Below, piece after piece: positions 1 to 6,445 of a stretch of 14,487 bases of DNA (positions are counted from its first letter, which is position 1; every line of letters begins with the position of its first letter). The position numbers and the translations under genes were made by a program. Source of the stretch: Chloroflexota bacterium (GTDB taxonomy: Bacteria; Chloroflexota; Chloroflexia; Thermomicrobiales; JADLAZ01). A model generated the notes under the pieces. That model had not been told where the DNA came from and did not search any database. It saw nothing but the letters and a program-made list of their open reading frames with translations. The DNA is taken from contig JADLAZ010000097.1 of the NCBI GenBank assembly GCA_020849725.1, forward strand, positions 1 to 14,487, written 5' to 3'.

Positions 1-29
1 CTAAGCAGCTTCGGGTAAGCGTCTCGTAC
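1..29. repeat. IS630 left terminal inverted repeat
   Basis: Bases 1-19 are perfectly complementary to 1140-1158, and 25-29 (CGTAC) to 1130-1134. A TACAAT hexamer at 27-32 inside and just beyond the repeat is a plausible -10 for the transposase gene; it would place transcription start near 39. No convincing -35 was seen in the window. Confidence 0.88.
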
Positions 30-52
30 AATGGCGGGCAGGAGGGCCCGCC

Positions 53-568
53 ATGCCGAAGATCATCCGCGTGACCCTGACCGCTGACCAACTGGACGAC
101 CTGAATGCGCGCGCCCGTGGTCGGGGGCTCGCCCCCCACGAGCGCGAGCGCCTGGAGATGATCCGCCTGTCCCACTTGGGTCACACCATCCCCCAGATCG
201 CTGCCCACCTCGGCCGCCACCAGCAGACGGTGCGGCGTGTTATCAGCGGCTTCCGGGCCGACGGCTTCGCCATCCTGGCTGACCAGCCCCGGCCCGGCCG
301 CCCGGCCACCTTGACGGAGGCGGTGCTGACGGCGGTGGAGCGGCGGCTCGACGCCGATGCCGCCGCCGGCCGGACCTGGACGATGCCCCACCTGGCCGCC
401 TGGCTGGCCGAGGAACACGGCGTCGTCATCACGCCGGGCTGGCTGGCCGAGCGGCTCAAGGCCCGCCGCTTCCGCTGGAAGCGCACCCAGTCCTCACTGC
501 GCCACAAGCAGGCCGACCCCGACCTCCAGGCCACCAAGCGGGCCGACCTGGAGGTCTTGAAGTCTTGA
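53..568 (+). pseudogene. IS630 transposase, N-terminal part (DNA-binding), frame broken
   Basis: The 171-residue product is the N-terminal half of an IS630-type transposase. ATG at 53 follows AGGAGG at 40-45 with 7 bases between. A helix-turn-helix is visible around residues 44-70 (IPQIAAHLGRHQQTVRRVI), followed by the GRP linker and a second winged-helix-like segment at about 110-140. The catalytic domain is absent; the frame ends at TGA 566-568. Immediately before the stop, GTCTTGAA occurs twice in tandem (554-561 and 562-569). Deleting one copy makes residue K170 read straight into the next frame (LEVLK-EGALADRL), giving one transposase of about 365 residues, normal for the family. I therefore read this as the 5' part of a frameshifted gene. 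Alternatively the TTGA overlap with the next frame could allow coupled translation of two chains. Confidence 0.85.
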
Positions 569-1158
569 AGGAGGGTGCGCTGGCCGACCGGCTGGACCTC
601 CACTTCCTGGACGAGAGTGGCTTCGCGCCGACGCTGCCGACCACCTACACCTGGGCGCGGGCCACGGTCCGAGCGCGCGTGCCGTACGAGGCGCCGCAGC
701 GACGGCGGGTCAACGTGCTGGGCGCCTGGGCGCCGTTCGGGAGCCGGCCGCGCTTCGCCTACACCAGTCGGACGGGCACGCTCGACAGCGCGGCCTTCCT
801 GGAGTTCGTCTGGCAGGACGTAGGCGGGATGCCCACGCCGCTGGGGGAGGTCCCGGCGGGGTTCCGCCGGGCGCGCCGCTGCGTGGTCGTGCTGGACAAC
901 TATTCGGTCCATCACAGCCGGATGGTCACCGACGCCCTGCCCGGCCTGGAAGCGGCGGGCATCGAGCTGTTCTACCTGCCGGCCTACAGCCCGGAGTTGA
1001 ACCGGATCGAGGGGCTGTGGCGCCACGTCAAGCATGACGAGTTGCCTGTGCGCAGCTACCCCACGGCCGCCGCGTTGCAGGCGGCGGTCGATCACGCCTT
1101 GGACCAGCATGTGATTGCACCCATTCATAGTACGCAAAACTTACCCGAAGCTGCTTAG
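565..1158 (+). pseudogene. IS630 transposase, C-terminal DDE catalytic part
   Basis: The catalytic half of the IS630/Tc1-type transposase. The DDE triad is visible: first Asp in LDESGF (about residue 16), second Asp in VVVLDNYSVHHS (about residue 112), and the Glu in YSPELNRIEGLWRHVK (about residue 150), the characteristic 'LN.IE..W' block of the family. The enzyme would cut and join the element ends at TA sites. The frame opens with TTG at 565, overlapping the upstream stop by 4 bases (TTGA); GAGG at 551-554 is the only possible ribosome site. It reads as the continuation of the preceding gene if one 8-bp copy at 554-569 is removed. The final residues are encoded by the terminal repeat and the stop is completed by a flanking base. 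Confidence 0.85.
1130..1158. repeat. IS630 right terminal inverted repeat
   Basis: Mirror of the left end. It is also coding: the last codons of the second transposase frame lie in it, and the stop TAG at 1156-1158 is made of the presumed target TA plus the first flanking base. Confidence 0.88.
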
Positions 1159-1186
1159 GCCGCGTTTGGCGACCGCCGACCGCTGA

Positions 1187-1209
1187 CGGCCGGCGTGGCA
1201 AGCCGGCCG
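1187..1209 (-). terminator. GC hairpin downstream of the membrane-fusion gene
   Basis: CGGCCGGC (1187-1194) and GCCGGCCG (1202-1209) form a perfect 8-bp stem with a 7-base loop, starting 32 bases after the stop of the minus-strand gene. There is no T-run, so it is at best a terminator-like or RNA-stabilising hairpin. Confidence 0.3.
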
Positions 1210-1241
1210 GTGCTGCCGGGGAGCGCTATCGACGCGCCGCG

Positions 1242-2885
1242 CTAGCCGGCGACCGTCACCTGATCGTTGTCGTTCAGCGCCGCCTGGCCGTCGATGACGA
1301 CCGTCTCACCGGCCGTGAGGCCGCTGAGTACCTCGACCATGCCGCCGCCGCGAATGCCGAGCGTGACCGGCTTGCGCCGAGCCTTGCCGTCGGCCACGGT
1401 GAAGACGTAGCTTTCCAGGCCGCGCGTCACCACCGCCTGCTCCGGCGCCATCAGCACCGCCGGCCGGTTGATGGCGGCGATATCGCCCTGCACGAGCATA
1501 CCGGGCTTGAGCCGGGCATCTTGCGTCTCGGGAATGACGGTGGCGGTGAAGGTGCGTGAGGTCGGGTTGGCGGCCGGGCTGATGCCGTCCACCTGCGCCG
1601 GGAAGACGATGCCCGGATAGGCGGTCAGCCGCAGGTCGGCCTTTTGCCCCGGTTCCAGCAGCACGACCTGCGAGTCGTCGGCGCTCAGGCGGGCTTCCAG
1701 GGTTGTGCTGACGAGCTGGACGAGCGCTGTCGACGTCGACACGTTGGAGCCGACCGAGACATATTTCTGCGTGACGATGCCGGTGAACGGCGCGACGACG
1801 GTCGCCTCGCGCAGGTTGGCCTGGGCGAGGCGCAAGCCCGCCTCGGCGCCCTGGATCGCGGCCTGCGCCGCGGTGGTCTCGGCCTCGATGCTGGAAGGGT
1901 TCTGCAGCTTCGACAGCGAGGCGCGGGCATCAACTACATCGGCCTCCGCCGACGCGATATCGGCGGCATCCGGGCCGCTGCGCGCCTTGTCGAATGCCGC
2001 TTGCGCGTCGATCACCTGCGAGGTGGCGATCTGCAGGCCGGCTGCCTCCTGGCGCAGGCTATCCTCGTAGGCGATCTGGCGCGCCGCCAGCCCGGCCTCG
2101 GCCGAGCGCATGCCGATCTCTTTGGCCTCAAAGTCGGCCTTGTACGACCGCCGCTTGGTGTCGGTCCGGTTGTTGCAGCGCTTGTTGTCGTCGGGGCAGG
2201 AGGCGATGTTGGGGTCCTTGCCGGTGCGGTCGGCCTCGTCCCAGATCAGCTTGGCCGCACCAAAGAGTGCCTGCGCCTGCTGGAGCGACGCGGCGGCCTG
2301 CTCCATGGACAGGCGCGCTTGCTCGCGGCTGTTGGCAAGCGCGCTGGTGCTGCGCACCCGGCTTTCCCGCGCCTGGGCGAGCTTCTGGCGCGCGCTCTCG
2401 ATATCCTCGGCGCGCGGCCCGTCCAGCACAGCGGCCAGGTTGGCCTCGGCGGCGTTGAGGGCCGCCTCCCCACGCGCCAGATCTTCAGCGCGCGTCGTCG
2501 TCGTCTGCAGCTTTGCCAGGCTAGCCTTCTCCTTGGCCACGGCCGCCTGGGCCTGCGTCAGCGCGACTTCCAACTGGGTGCGGTCGAGTTCGGCTAACAC
2601 CTCGCCGGCCTTCACCTCGCGACCGACCGTGGCCGGCAGGCGCACGATGCGAGAGCTGACGCGCGGCGTGACCTCAGTCTGGTCGGTCGGGCGCAACTCG
2701 CCGCTGAGGCTGACGGCGGCTTTCAGGTCGCCCACCGTCACTTTGGCGACGCGCACCGGCGCCGGGGCAGCCGTCAGCACGGCCGGGCGCTGCCAGGGTA
2801 GGATGCTGGCGCCCAGGAGCAAGACGACCAGCAGGCTCAGGCCGGCGATGGCGCGGGTGGCGCCGTGGGAGGCATGGCGGAGCAT
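1242..2885 (-). CDS. HlyD/MacA-type membrane-fusion (periplasmic adaptor-like) protein
   Basis: A 547-residue secreted or anchored adaptor for an ABC or RND-type exporter. ATG at 2885 has AGGAGG 9 bases upstream. Residues 12-30 form a hydrophobic N-terminal signal-anchor. Residues 45-100 are the first half of the lipoyl/barrel-sandwich domain (VGREVKAGEVLAELD), 103-360 a very long Ala/Gln-rich coiled-coil hairpin, 360-395 the second lipoyl half (VVAPFTGIVTQKYVSVGS), then a beta-barrel domain (395-470) and a membrane-proximal domain (470-547). The hairpin carries two copies of a GPxAxDIxxA motif (156-165 and 304-313), seen in long-hairpin HlyD proteins. Residues 216-250 form a charged insertion with Cys230 and Cys237 (CPDDNKRC). 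MacB-like ATPase and permease genes normally follow; here the IS630 element lies 83 bp downstream, so partners may be beyond the window. Family is sure; substrate is unknown. Confidence 0.88.
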   Translation of the reverse strand: MLRHASHGATRAIAGLSLLVVLLLGASILPWQRPAVLTAAPAPVRVAKVTVGDLKAAVSLSGELRPTDQTEVTPRVSSRIVRLPATVGREVKAGEVLAELDRTQLEVALTQAQAAVAKEKASLAKLQTTTTRAEDLARGEAALNAAEANLAAVLDGPRAEDIESARQKLAQARESRVRSTSALANSREQARLSMEQAAASLQQAQALFGAAKLIWDEADRTGKDPNIASCPDDNKRCNNRTDTKRRSYKADFEAKEIGMRSAEAGLAARQIAYEDSLRQEAAGLQIATSQVIDAQAAFDKARSGPDAADIASAEADVVDARASLSKLQNPSSIEAETTAAQAAIQGAEAGLRLAQANLREATVVAPFTGIVTQKYVSVGSNVSTSTALVQLVSTTLEARLSADDSQVVLLEPGQKADLRLTAYPGIVFPAQVDGISPAANPTSRTFTATVIPETQDARLKPGMLVQGDIAAINRPAVLMAPEQAVVTRGLESYVFTVADGKARRKPVTLGIRGGGMVEVLSGLTAGETVVIDGQAALNDNDQVTVAG

Positions 2886-2952
2886 CCGGGATGACCTCCT
2901 GATCGGGACGAGCTAGACGCGGTGGTCCGGTGGCGCGGCGACCGGTGTTGCC

Positions 2953-2958
2953 ATTGTA
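2953..2958 (-). promoter_or_regulatory. possible -10 box of the membrane-fusion gene
   Basis: On the minus strand these bases read TACAAT, one mismatch from TATAAT, 67 bases upstream of the ATG at 2885. No good -35 was found at 16-18 bases, so this is a weak call. Confidence 0.3.
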
Positions 2959-3021
2959 CACGCTCATCCACGCCTGCGCCGTTCCATCGGATGCGGCGTG
3001 TGGCCGGCGCAGCGTCCGTCG

Positions 3022-3050
3022 TTGCGGCGCCGCCCACCGTGCGGAATAAT
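3022..3050 (+). promoter_or_regulatory. possible promoter of the CxxC/CxxH protein gene
   Basis: TTGCGG at 3022-3027 and AATAAT at 3045-3050 are separated by exactly 17 bases. Initiation near 3057 would leave a short leader carrying AGGAG at 3065-3069 and the GTG start at 3076. The AATAAT box is one base from consensus and lies in an unusually A+T-rich patch for this window. Confidence 0.42.
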
Positions 3051-3075
3051 GGTCACGTTGCGAGAGGAGTGTGTC

Positions 3076-3750
3076 GTGCCCTCTGCTGGGCAGCCTGCAT
3101 CATCGCTGACGGGTTTGTTCGAAGCCACCTGGCGTCCGCGAAAGTCGGTTACGGTCCTGTGGCGGCGCGTCGACACGATCAGTCCGGAGGCCTTCGCCGC
3201 GGTAGCGGCCTGGGCGCGGCTGGCCGTCGATAGTGTGCCCCTGCCGTGGCTGGACGCGATGGCGACCAACGAGGCGGCGATCGAGGCAGCGCCGGCCGTC
3301 GCCGAGCTGGACAGGCTGTTGCAGCTGGCGCCGCCGTCGGCGGTGGCCGACACGATCGAGACGCTGCGCGACCTGATTTGGGAAGCCAGCGACTCGAACA
3401 GCGATTGGCTGGCATGGCGGCCCTGTCGCGTCTGCGGCCGGCGCTGGGCGACGCTGCCGCTGGAAGGCGTGTCGCTCTGCCCGCGCCACTACGCGCCGGC
3501 CGTGCTGCTGCCGCTGCTGCGTGAGGAGATGGCCACGTACAGTGGTTTTGTCGATCACACGGCGACCCTGGAGCGGCTGGCGCGCACGCGGGCGCCGTTG
3601 ACCACCGCCGATCTGGCCCTGGCTGGTCCGCCGATCACGAACGGCGCGCGCGGCGGGTTGTCGCCGGTCCATGGCAGCACTCCGCCGGCCGACACAGTCG
3701 CCGAGCCGCTGGCTGGCGACAGCACTGAGCCGACCGCCGTCAGCCACTGA
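3076..3750 (+). CDS. unrecognised protein with a CxxC-x14-CxxH metal-site motif
   Basis: A 224-residue protein I do not recognise. GTG at 3076 is chosen because AGGAG (3065-3069) lies 6 bases upstream; the frame is open further upstream but without a ribosome site. No signal peptide or membrane segment is seen. Residues 1-110 look helical, and residues 117-138 contain Cys117, Cys120, Cys135 and His138 in the arrangement CxxC-x14-CxxH, typical of a small zinc-ribbon or treble-clef knuckle. The tail from about 185 is Pro/Gly/Thr-rich and probably disordered. It is divergent from the membrane-fusion gene and convergent with an operon encoding another small Cys-rich protein. A nucleic-acid- or protein-binding role is possible but nothing in the sequence decides it. 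Confidence 0.72.
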   Translation: MPSAGQPASSLTGLFEATWRPRKSVTVLWRRVDTISPEAFAAVAAWARLAVDSVPLPWLDAMATNEAAIEAAPAVAELDRLLQLAPPSAVADTIETLRDLIWEASDSNSDWLAWRPCRVCGRRWATLPLEGVSLCPRHYAPAVLLPLLREEMATYSGFVDHTATLERLARTRAPLTTADLALAGPPITNGARGGLSPVHGSTPPADTVAEPLAGDSTEPTAVSH

Positions 3751-3767
3751 TGGTCCCGGCCGGGCCG

Positions 3768-3789
3768 CGCCGCCGGCCTGCCGGCGGCG
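3768..3789. terminator. bidirectional GC hairpin between convergent genes
   Basis: CGCCGCCGGC (3768-3777) and GCCGGCGGCG (3780-3789) are perfect 10-bp arms with 2 bases between (in RNA, about 9 bp with a 4-base loop). It fills the 40-bp gap between two convergent stop codons. No T-run follows on either strand, but position and symmetry suit a shared terminator in a GC-rich genome. Confidence 0.5.
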
Positions 3790-3790
3790 A

Positions 3791-4192
3791 TCAGGCGTCT
3801 GGCTCGTCGGCAGGCCCAGCGGGGTCATCGGCCGGCAGCACTGCCGGAGCTGCATCGCGCGCCTTCTGTCGCTCGGCGCGCAACACGGCGTAGAAGGCGA
3901 GCATCTGGCGGCTCAGACCCTCGCCATAGCCGCTCAGATTGACCACGCTCGTCCGGCCACGCACACCCTGCTTCTCCCGCACCTCGATCTCGCCGATGAC
4001 GCTCGGCAGCACACCTTCCCGACCACCGCGAATCAGCAGGTTGTTGGGCGAGCTAGCCGGCAGGGCACGGTAGCCATGCTCGGTAAAGAAGCGCCGGCCA
4101 AGGCCGACGATCTCGCGCGGCGGCAGCGGCAGGATCACCGTCTTCAACACGGTCGTCCGTTTCATTTCGGCGCTGACGGCAGCCTGGTCCAT
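3791..4192 (-). CDS. unrecognised small protein, second gene of a two-gene operon
   Basis: A 133-residue protein of unknown family. ATG at 4192 is preferred over the upstream ATG at 4240 because GGAGG (4204-4200 on the minus strand) lies 7 bases before it. No signal peptide, membrane segment or Cys pair is seen. Residues 10-105 look like a compact alpha/beta domain (TTVLKTVILPLPPREIV..., SVIGEIEVREKQGVRGR, then SGYGEGLSRQMLAFYAVLRAER); from about 110 the tail is Ala/Pro/Asp-rich and probably disordered. It follows the neighbouring gene on the same strand with 54 bases between, so the two are likely co-transcribed. I infer no function. Confidence 0.7.
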   Translation of the reverse strand: MDQAAVSAEMKRTTVLKTVILPLPPREIVGLGRRFFTEHGYRALPASSPNNLLIRGGREGVLPSVIGEIEVREKQGVRGRTSVVNLSGYGEGLSRQMLAFYAVLRAERQKARDAAPAVLPADDPAGPADEPDA

Positions 4193-4246
4193 CGTCCATC
4201 CTCCAGCGTCCAGCATAGCCGTCGGTTGGCGCCCACGCAACGGTGG

Positions 4247-4675
4247 TCAGCGTGGTGTAAAGTTAACCGGGTGGCCGGCAAAGTGGCACTCGCGGCAAAT
4301 CTGACGCGCCGGCGCTGTGTCGTAGACGCAGCCGTCGCACGCGCTGGCGCGAAAAAAGACGGCGAACAGCCGCGGGTCCATCGTCGTCAGCGGGCGCGCC
4401 ATCGCCAGCCGCTTGTACTCGGCCACGACATCGCGCTCCAGATCGGTCGGCAGACAGTCGGGATAGCGCACGCGCCGCACCTCCTGGCTGACGCGGTCGC
4501 GGTAGACCAGCGTTCGCTCGCTATCGGTCGCTTCCTCGCCGACCAGCACGAACACGCCCCAGTCGGCTGCCGCGCGGGCCGAGAGGTATTGCAGCAACCG
4601 CGCCTTGTCCAGCGTCCGTGGCGACAGCCGCTCCAGCAGCGGGAGCACGCGCTGCACGACCTCGCGCGTGGTCAT
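4247..4675 (-). CDS. unrecognised small protein with C-terminal four-Cys motif
   Basis: A 142-residue protein of unknown family. ATG at 4675 has AGGAG 7 bases upstream; an ATG at 4738 in the same frame lacks one. The N-terminal 100 residues look alpha/beta (TTREVVQRVLPLLERLS, WGVFVLVGEEAT, LVYRDRVSQEV). The C-terminus holds Cys113, Cys116, Cys127 and Cys130 followed by His131 and His135 (CDGC-x10-CRECHFAGH), a likely zinc ribbon. CRECH resembles a haem-c site, but no export signal is present, which argues for zinc. It is the first gene of an operon with the downstream 133-residue protein and is divergent from dnaN across a 449-bp gap. Confidence 0.72.
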   Translation of the reverse strand: MTTREVVQRVLPLLERLSPRTLDKARLLQYLSARAAADWGVFVLVGEEATDSERTLVYRDRVSQEVRRVRYPDCLPTDLERDVVAEYKRLAMARPLTTMDPRLFAVFFRASACDGCVYDTAPARQICRECHFAGHPVNFTPR

Positions 4676-4841
4676 GGCCACACTCCTTGGCAGACCGGGA
4701 TCCGGCACGGTCGGCTGCCAGCCGGATGACGGCGGCACGCCGTCACGAGTACACCCGCGCTCGGGCCGCGCTCGTGTTCGCAGCCTAGCACACGCACCGG
4801 GCCGCGGCGTCTACCCGGTCGAGGCAGACCACCCGCCAGGT

Positions 4842-4868
4842 GGCGACGCGCTCGTTGGGCGCGTCGCC
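4842..4868. other. perfect 10-bp hairpin in the dnaN upstream region
   Basis: GGCGACGCGC (4842-4851) and GCGCGTCGCC (4859-4868) pair perfectly around the 7-base loop TCGTTGG. It is about 260 bp before dnaN and 165 bp before the leftward operon. It could be an operator or an RNA hairpin; no T-run follows. Confidence 0.4.
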
Positions 4869-5076
4869 CGGTCCGGGCATCCCCCAGCAGCCATGGCAGG
4901 AGGTCTGATCGGCGTGCCGTCATCCAAGCCCGCATGGGCCACCTCCCTCGATGTCTCACCTCCTGCCGTCAATGTATTGCCACCGGCCGCCGCCGCGCCC
5001 GCTGCTAGGCTACGCCGTTATACCTGCGCCGGTTGGGCGCGGCGGAGCAGTGGGGCCGGCAGGGGCTGCGCTCGGG

Positions 5077-5082
5077 TATGAT
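5077..5082 (+). promoter_or_regulatory. possible -10 box of dnaN
   Basis: TATGAT, one base from consensus, 42 bases before the dnaN start. The expected -35 position (5054-5059) does not match TTGACA, so confidence is limited. Confidence 0.32.
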
Positions 5083-5124
5083 GACACGTTACCCGGCGGT
5101 GGGCGTCGGTACGGAGGATGGGCG

Positions 5125-6267
5125 ATGAACGTCTCGTGTCTGCAAGAGAATCTGCAGCGAGGGCTGGCGCATGTGACGCGCGCCGTGGCGACCAAGAGCA
5201 CGCTGCCGGTGCTGGGCAACATCCTGCTGGCGACCGATCGCGGCCAGTTGAAGCTGGCCGCCACCAACCTGGAAATCGCCATCACGTGCTGGGTCGGCTG
5301 CCAGATCGAGGAGGAAGGCGCGCTCACCGTGCCGGCCCGCCTGCTGGCCGACTTCATCGGCAGCCTGCCGAACGACCGCGTCTCCCTCCAGGTTGACCGC
5401 CGCACGCAGGCGCTGCTGGTGCGCTGCGCCCGCGCCAAGGCGACGATCAAGGGCATCGACGCCGAGGACTTCCCCGTCATCCCCACCGTCGAGGATGCTG
5501 CACCGACGGCGCGCATCGAGCCGGAACTGCTGCGTGAGATCATCGGCCAGGTCGTCTTCGCCGCCGCCACCGACGACAGCCGGCCGGTGCTGACCGGCGT
5601 GCAAGTGCGCATCGAGGGCAATCACCTGACGATGGCCGCCGCCGACGGCTTCCGCCTCTCCGTCCGCGCGGCCGAATTGGCTGAGCCGGCCCAGACCGAT
5701 GTCGACATCATCGTGCCGGCGCGGGCGCTCAGTGAGCTGGCGCGCACTGTCGCCGATCAGCCCGGTCCGGTCGAGATCACCGTCACCGGCGCCCGCAATC
5801 AGGCGCTGTTCCGGGCCGGCAACATCGACTTCGTGTCGCGCCTGATCGAGGGCGCGTTTCCCGACTACCGCAAGATTATCCCCAAGGATTACACCACGCG
5901 CAGCGTCCTCGACACGCAGGAGTTTCTCAGCGCCACCAAGCGCGCCTCATACTTTGCTCGCGACAACGCCGATATTGTCAAGCTGATGCTGACGCCGAGC
6001 GAGGCCGACCTGACACCAGGCAACCTGACCATTGCCGCCAACGCCGCCGAGGTCGGCGACAACGCCAGCGAGTTGGACGCCGCCATCGAGGGCACGGCGG
6101 GCCAGATTGCCTTCAACGTCCGCTACCTGAGCGATGTCCTGACTGTCGTCAAGTCCAGCCAGGTGGCGCTGGAGACGCAATCGGCCAGCAGCCCCGGCGT
6201 CGTGCGCGCTGTCGGCAGCCAGGACTTCACCCACGTCATCATGCCGATGCACCTGGCCACTCGGTAA
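5125..6267 (+). CDS. dnaN: DNA polymerase III beta subunit (sliding clamp)
   Basis: A 380-residue beta clamp, of normal length. The homodimeric ring encircles DNA and tethers polymerase III and repair factors. ATG at 5125 follows GGAGG at 5113-5117 with 7 bases between. Family signatures are visible: an N-terminal LQENLQRGLAHVTRAVATKSTLPVLGNILL segment, the TDDSRPVLTGV and AADGFRLSV segments of the second domain, the FPDYRKIIP segment of the third, and the C-terminal HVIMPMHL ending that contributes to the partner-binding pocket. It is followed by recF, the common dnaN-recF pairing, but dnaA is not upstream here. Translation stops within a 7-bp hairpin (6258-6276). Confidence 0.97.
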   Translation: MNVSCLQENLQRGLAHVTRAVATKSTLPVLGNILLATDRGQLKLAATNLEIAITCWVGCQIEEEGALTVPARLLADFIGSLPNDRVSLQVDRRTQALLVRCARAKATIKGIDAEDFPVIPTVEDAAPTARIEPELLREIIGQVVFAAATDDSRPVLTGVQVRIEGNHLTMAAADGFRLSVRAAELAEPAQTDVDIIVPARALSELARTVADQPGPVEITVTGARNQALFRAGNIDFVSRLIEGAFPDYRKIIPKDYTTRSVLDTQEFLSATKRASYFARDNADIVKLMLTPSEADLTPGNLTIAANAAEVGDNASELDAAIEGTAGQIAFNVRYLSDVLTVVKSSQVALETQSASSPGVVRAVGSQDFTHVIMPMHLATR

Positions 6268-6276
6268 GACCGAGTG
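6258..6276 (+). other. hairpin enclosing the dnaN stop codon
   Basis: CACTCGG (6258-6264) pairs with CCGAGTG (6270-6276), leaving loop TAAGA whose first three bases are the dnaN stop codon. It runs directly into the first heptamer array. There is no T-run, so it is not a clear terminator. Confidence 0.35.
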
Positions 6277-6297
6277 ATGAGTGATGAGTGATGAGTG
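6272..6297. repeat. heptamer tandem repeat GAGTGAT, about 3.7 copies
   Basis: Three exact copies of GAGTGAT begin at 6272, 6279 and 6286, with a partial fourth at 6293-6297. It starts 5 bases after the dnaN stop. Its complement, ATCACTC, differs by one base from the unit of the second array at 6418-6445, so the two arrays are inverted with respect to each other and could pair in the dnaN-recF transcript. Confidence 0.9.
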
Positions 6298-6417
6298 GAG
6301 GTAGACCAGGGAAGCTCGGCGTGCCTGAGCGGTGTTGCTTGGCGAGCCATCGAGGTTGTGCATCAGTCTCGGTTCACCATGCATCGCATGTCACCGCACG
6401 CATCATCCATCTCTCTC

Positions 6418-6445
6418 ATCACGCATCACGCATCACGCATCACGC
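6418..6445. repeat. heptamer tandem repeat ATCACGC, four exact copies
   Basis: Exact copies begin at 6418, 6425, 6432 and 6439 and the array ends at the base before the recF ATG (6446). The preceding CTCATCAC (6415-6422) is a perfect complement of GTGATGAG in the first array. The phase CGCATCA within this array is complementary to TGATGCG at 6453-6459, which overlaps the second in-frame ATG of recF. Confidence 0.92.

Larger units (their letters stand above)
1..1158 (+). mobile_element. IS630-family insertion sequence, complete with both ends
   Basis: Positions 1-19 and 1140-1158 are a perfect 19-bp inverted repeat (CTAAGCAGCTTCGGGTAAG and its complement). With a 5-bp poorly matching stretch, pairing resumes as CGTAC at 25-29 against 1130-1134, giving about 25 of 29 matches. 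Between them lie two consecutive reading frames for an IS630-type DDE transposase. IS630 elements insert at TA and duplicate it; the TA at 2-3 and the TA at 1156-1157 fit as the target duplication, so the element proper would be 4-1155 and the outer C and G are host bases. The length of about 1.15 kb is normal for the family. It sits 83 bp beyond the 3' end of the membrane-fusion gene. Family and ends are well supported; current mobility is doubtful because the transposase frame is broken. Confidence 0.9.
4676..5124. other. 449-bp divergent intergenic region upstream of dnaN
   Basis: No supported gene lies here. I see the ribosome site of the leftward operon (AGGAG at 4687-4683), a perfect 10-bp hairpin at 4842-4868, a possible -10 TATGAT at 5077-5082, and the dnaN ribosome site GGAGG at 5113-5117. 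No DnaA-box-like TTATCCACA was seen, and dnaA is not adjacent, so I do not call an origin. Confidence 0.6.

Noticed and set aside
551..570. Programmed ribosomal frameshift in the IS630 transposase
   Set aside because: No A/T homopolymer or XXXYYYZ slippery heptamer is present; the exact 8-bp tandem duplication explains the break.
1644..2597. Long plus-strand open frame opposite the membrane-fusion gene
   Set aside because: Its composition (Arg/Gly/Leu-rich, no motifs) is that of an antisense shadow of the well-supported HlyD-type gene.
4280..4340. CRECH as a cytochrome c haem-binding site
   Set aside because: The protein has no export signal and the motif is paired with a second CxxC, which fits a zinc ribbon better.
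3671..4729. Plus-strand frame spanning three genes and a terminator
   Set aside because: It crosses the convergent hairpin and both leftward genes, has no ribosome site and no recognisable domain.
4676..5124. Replication origin upstream of dnaN
   Set aside because: No DnaA-box-like nonamers and no dnaA gene; only one hairpin and weak promoter elements are visible.
6272..6445. CRISPR-like or spacer-containing array between dnaN and recF
   Set aside because: Units are 7 bases, directly contiguous, without spacers, and there are no cas genes.
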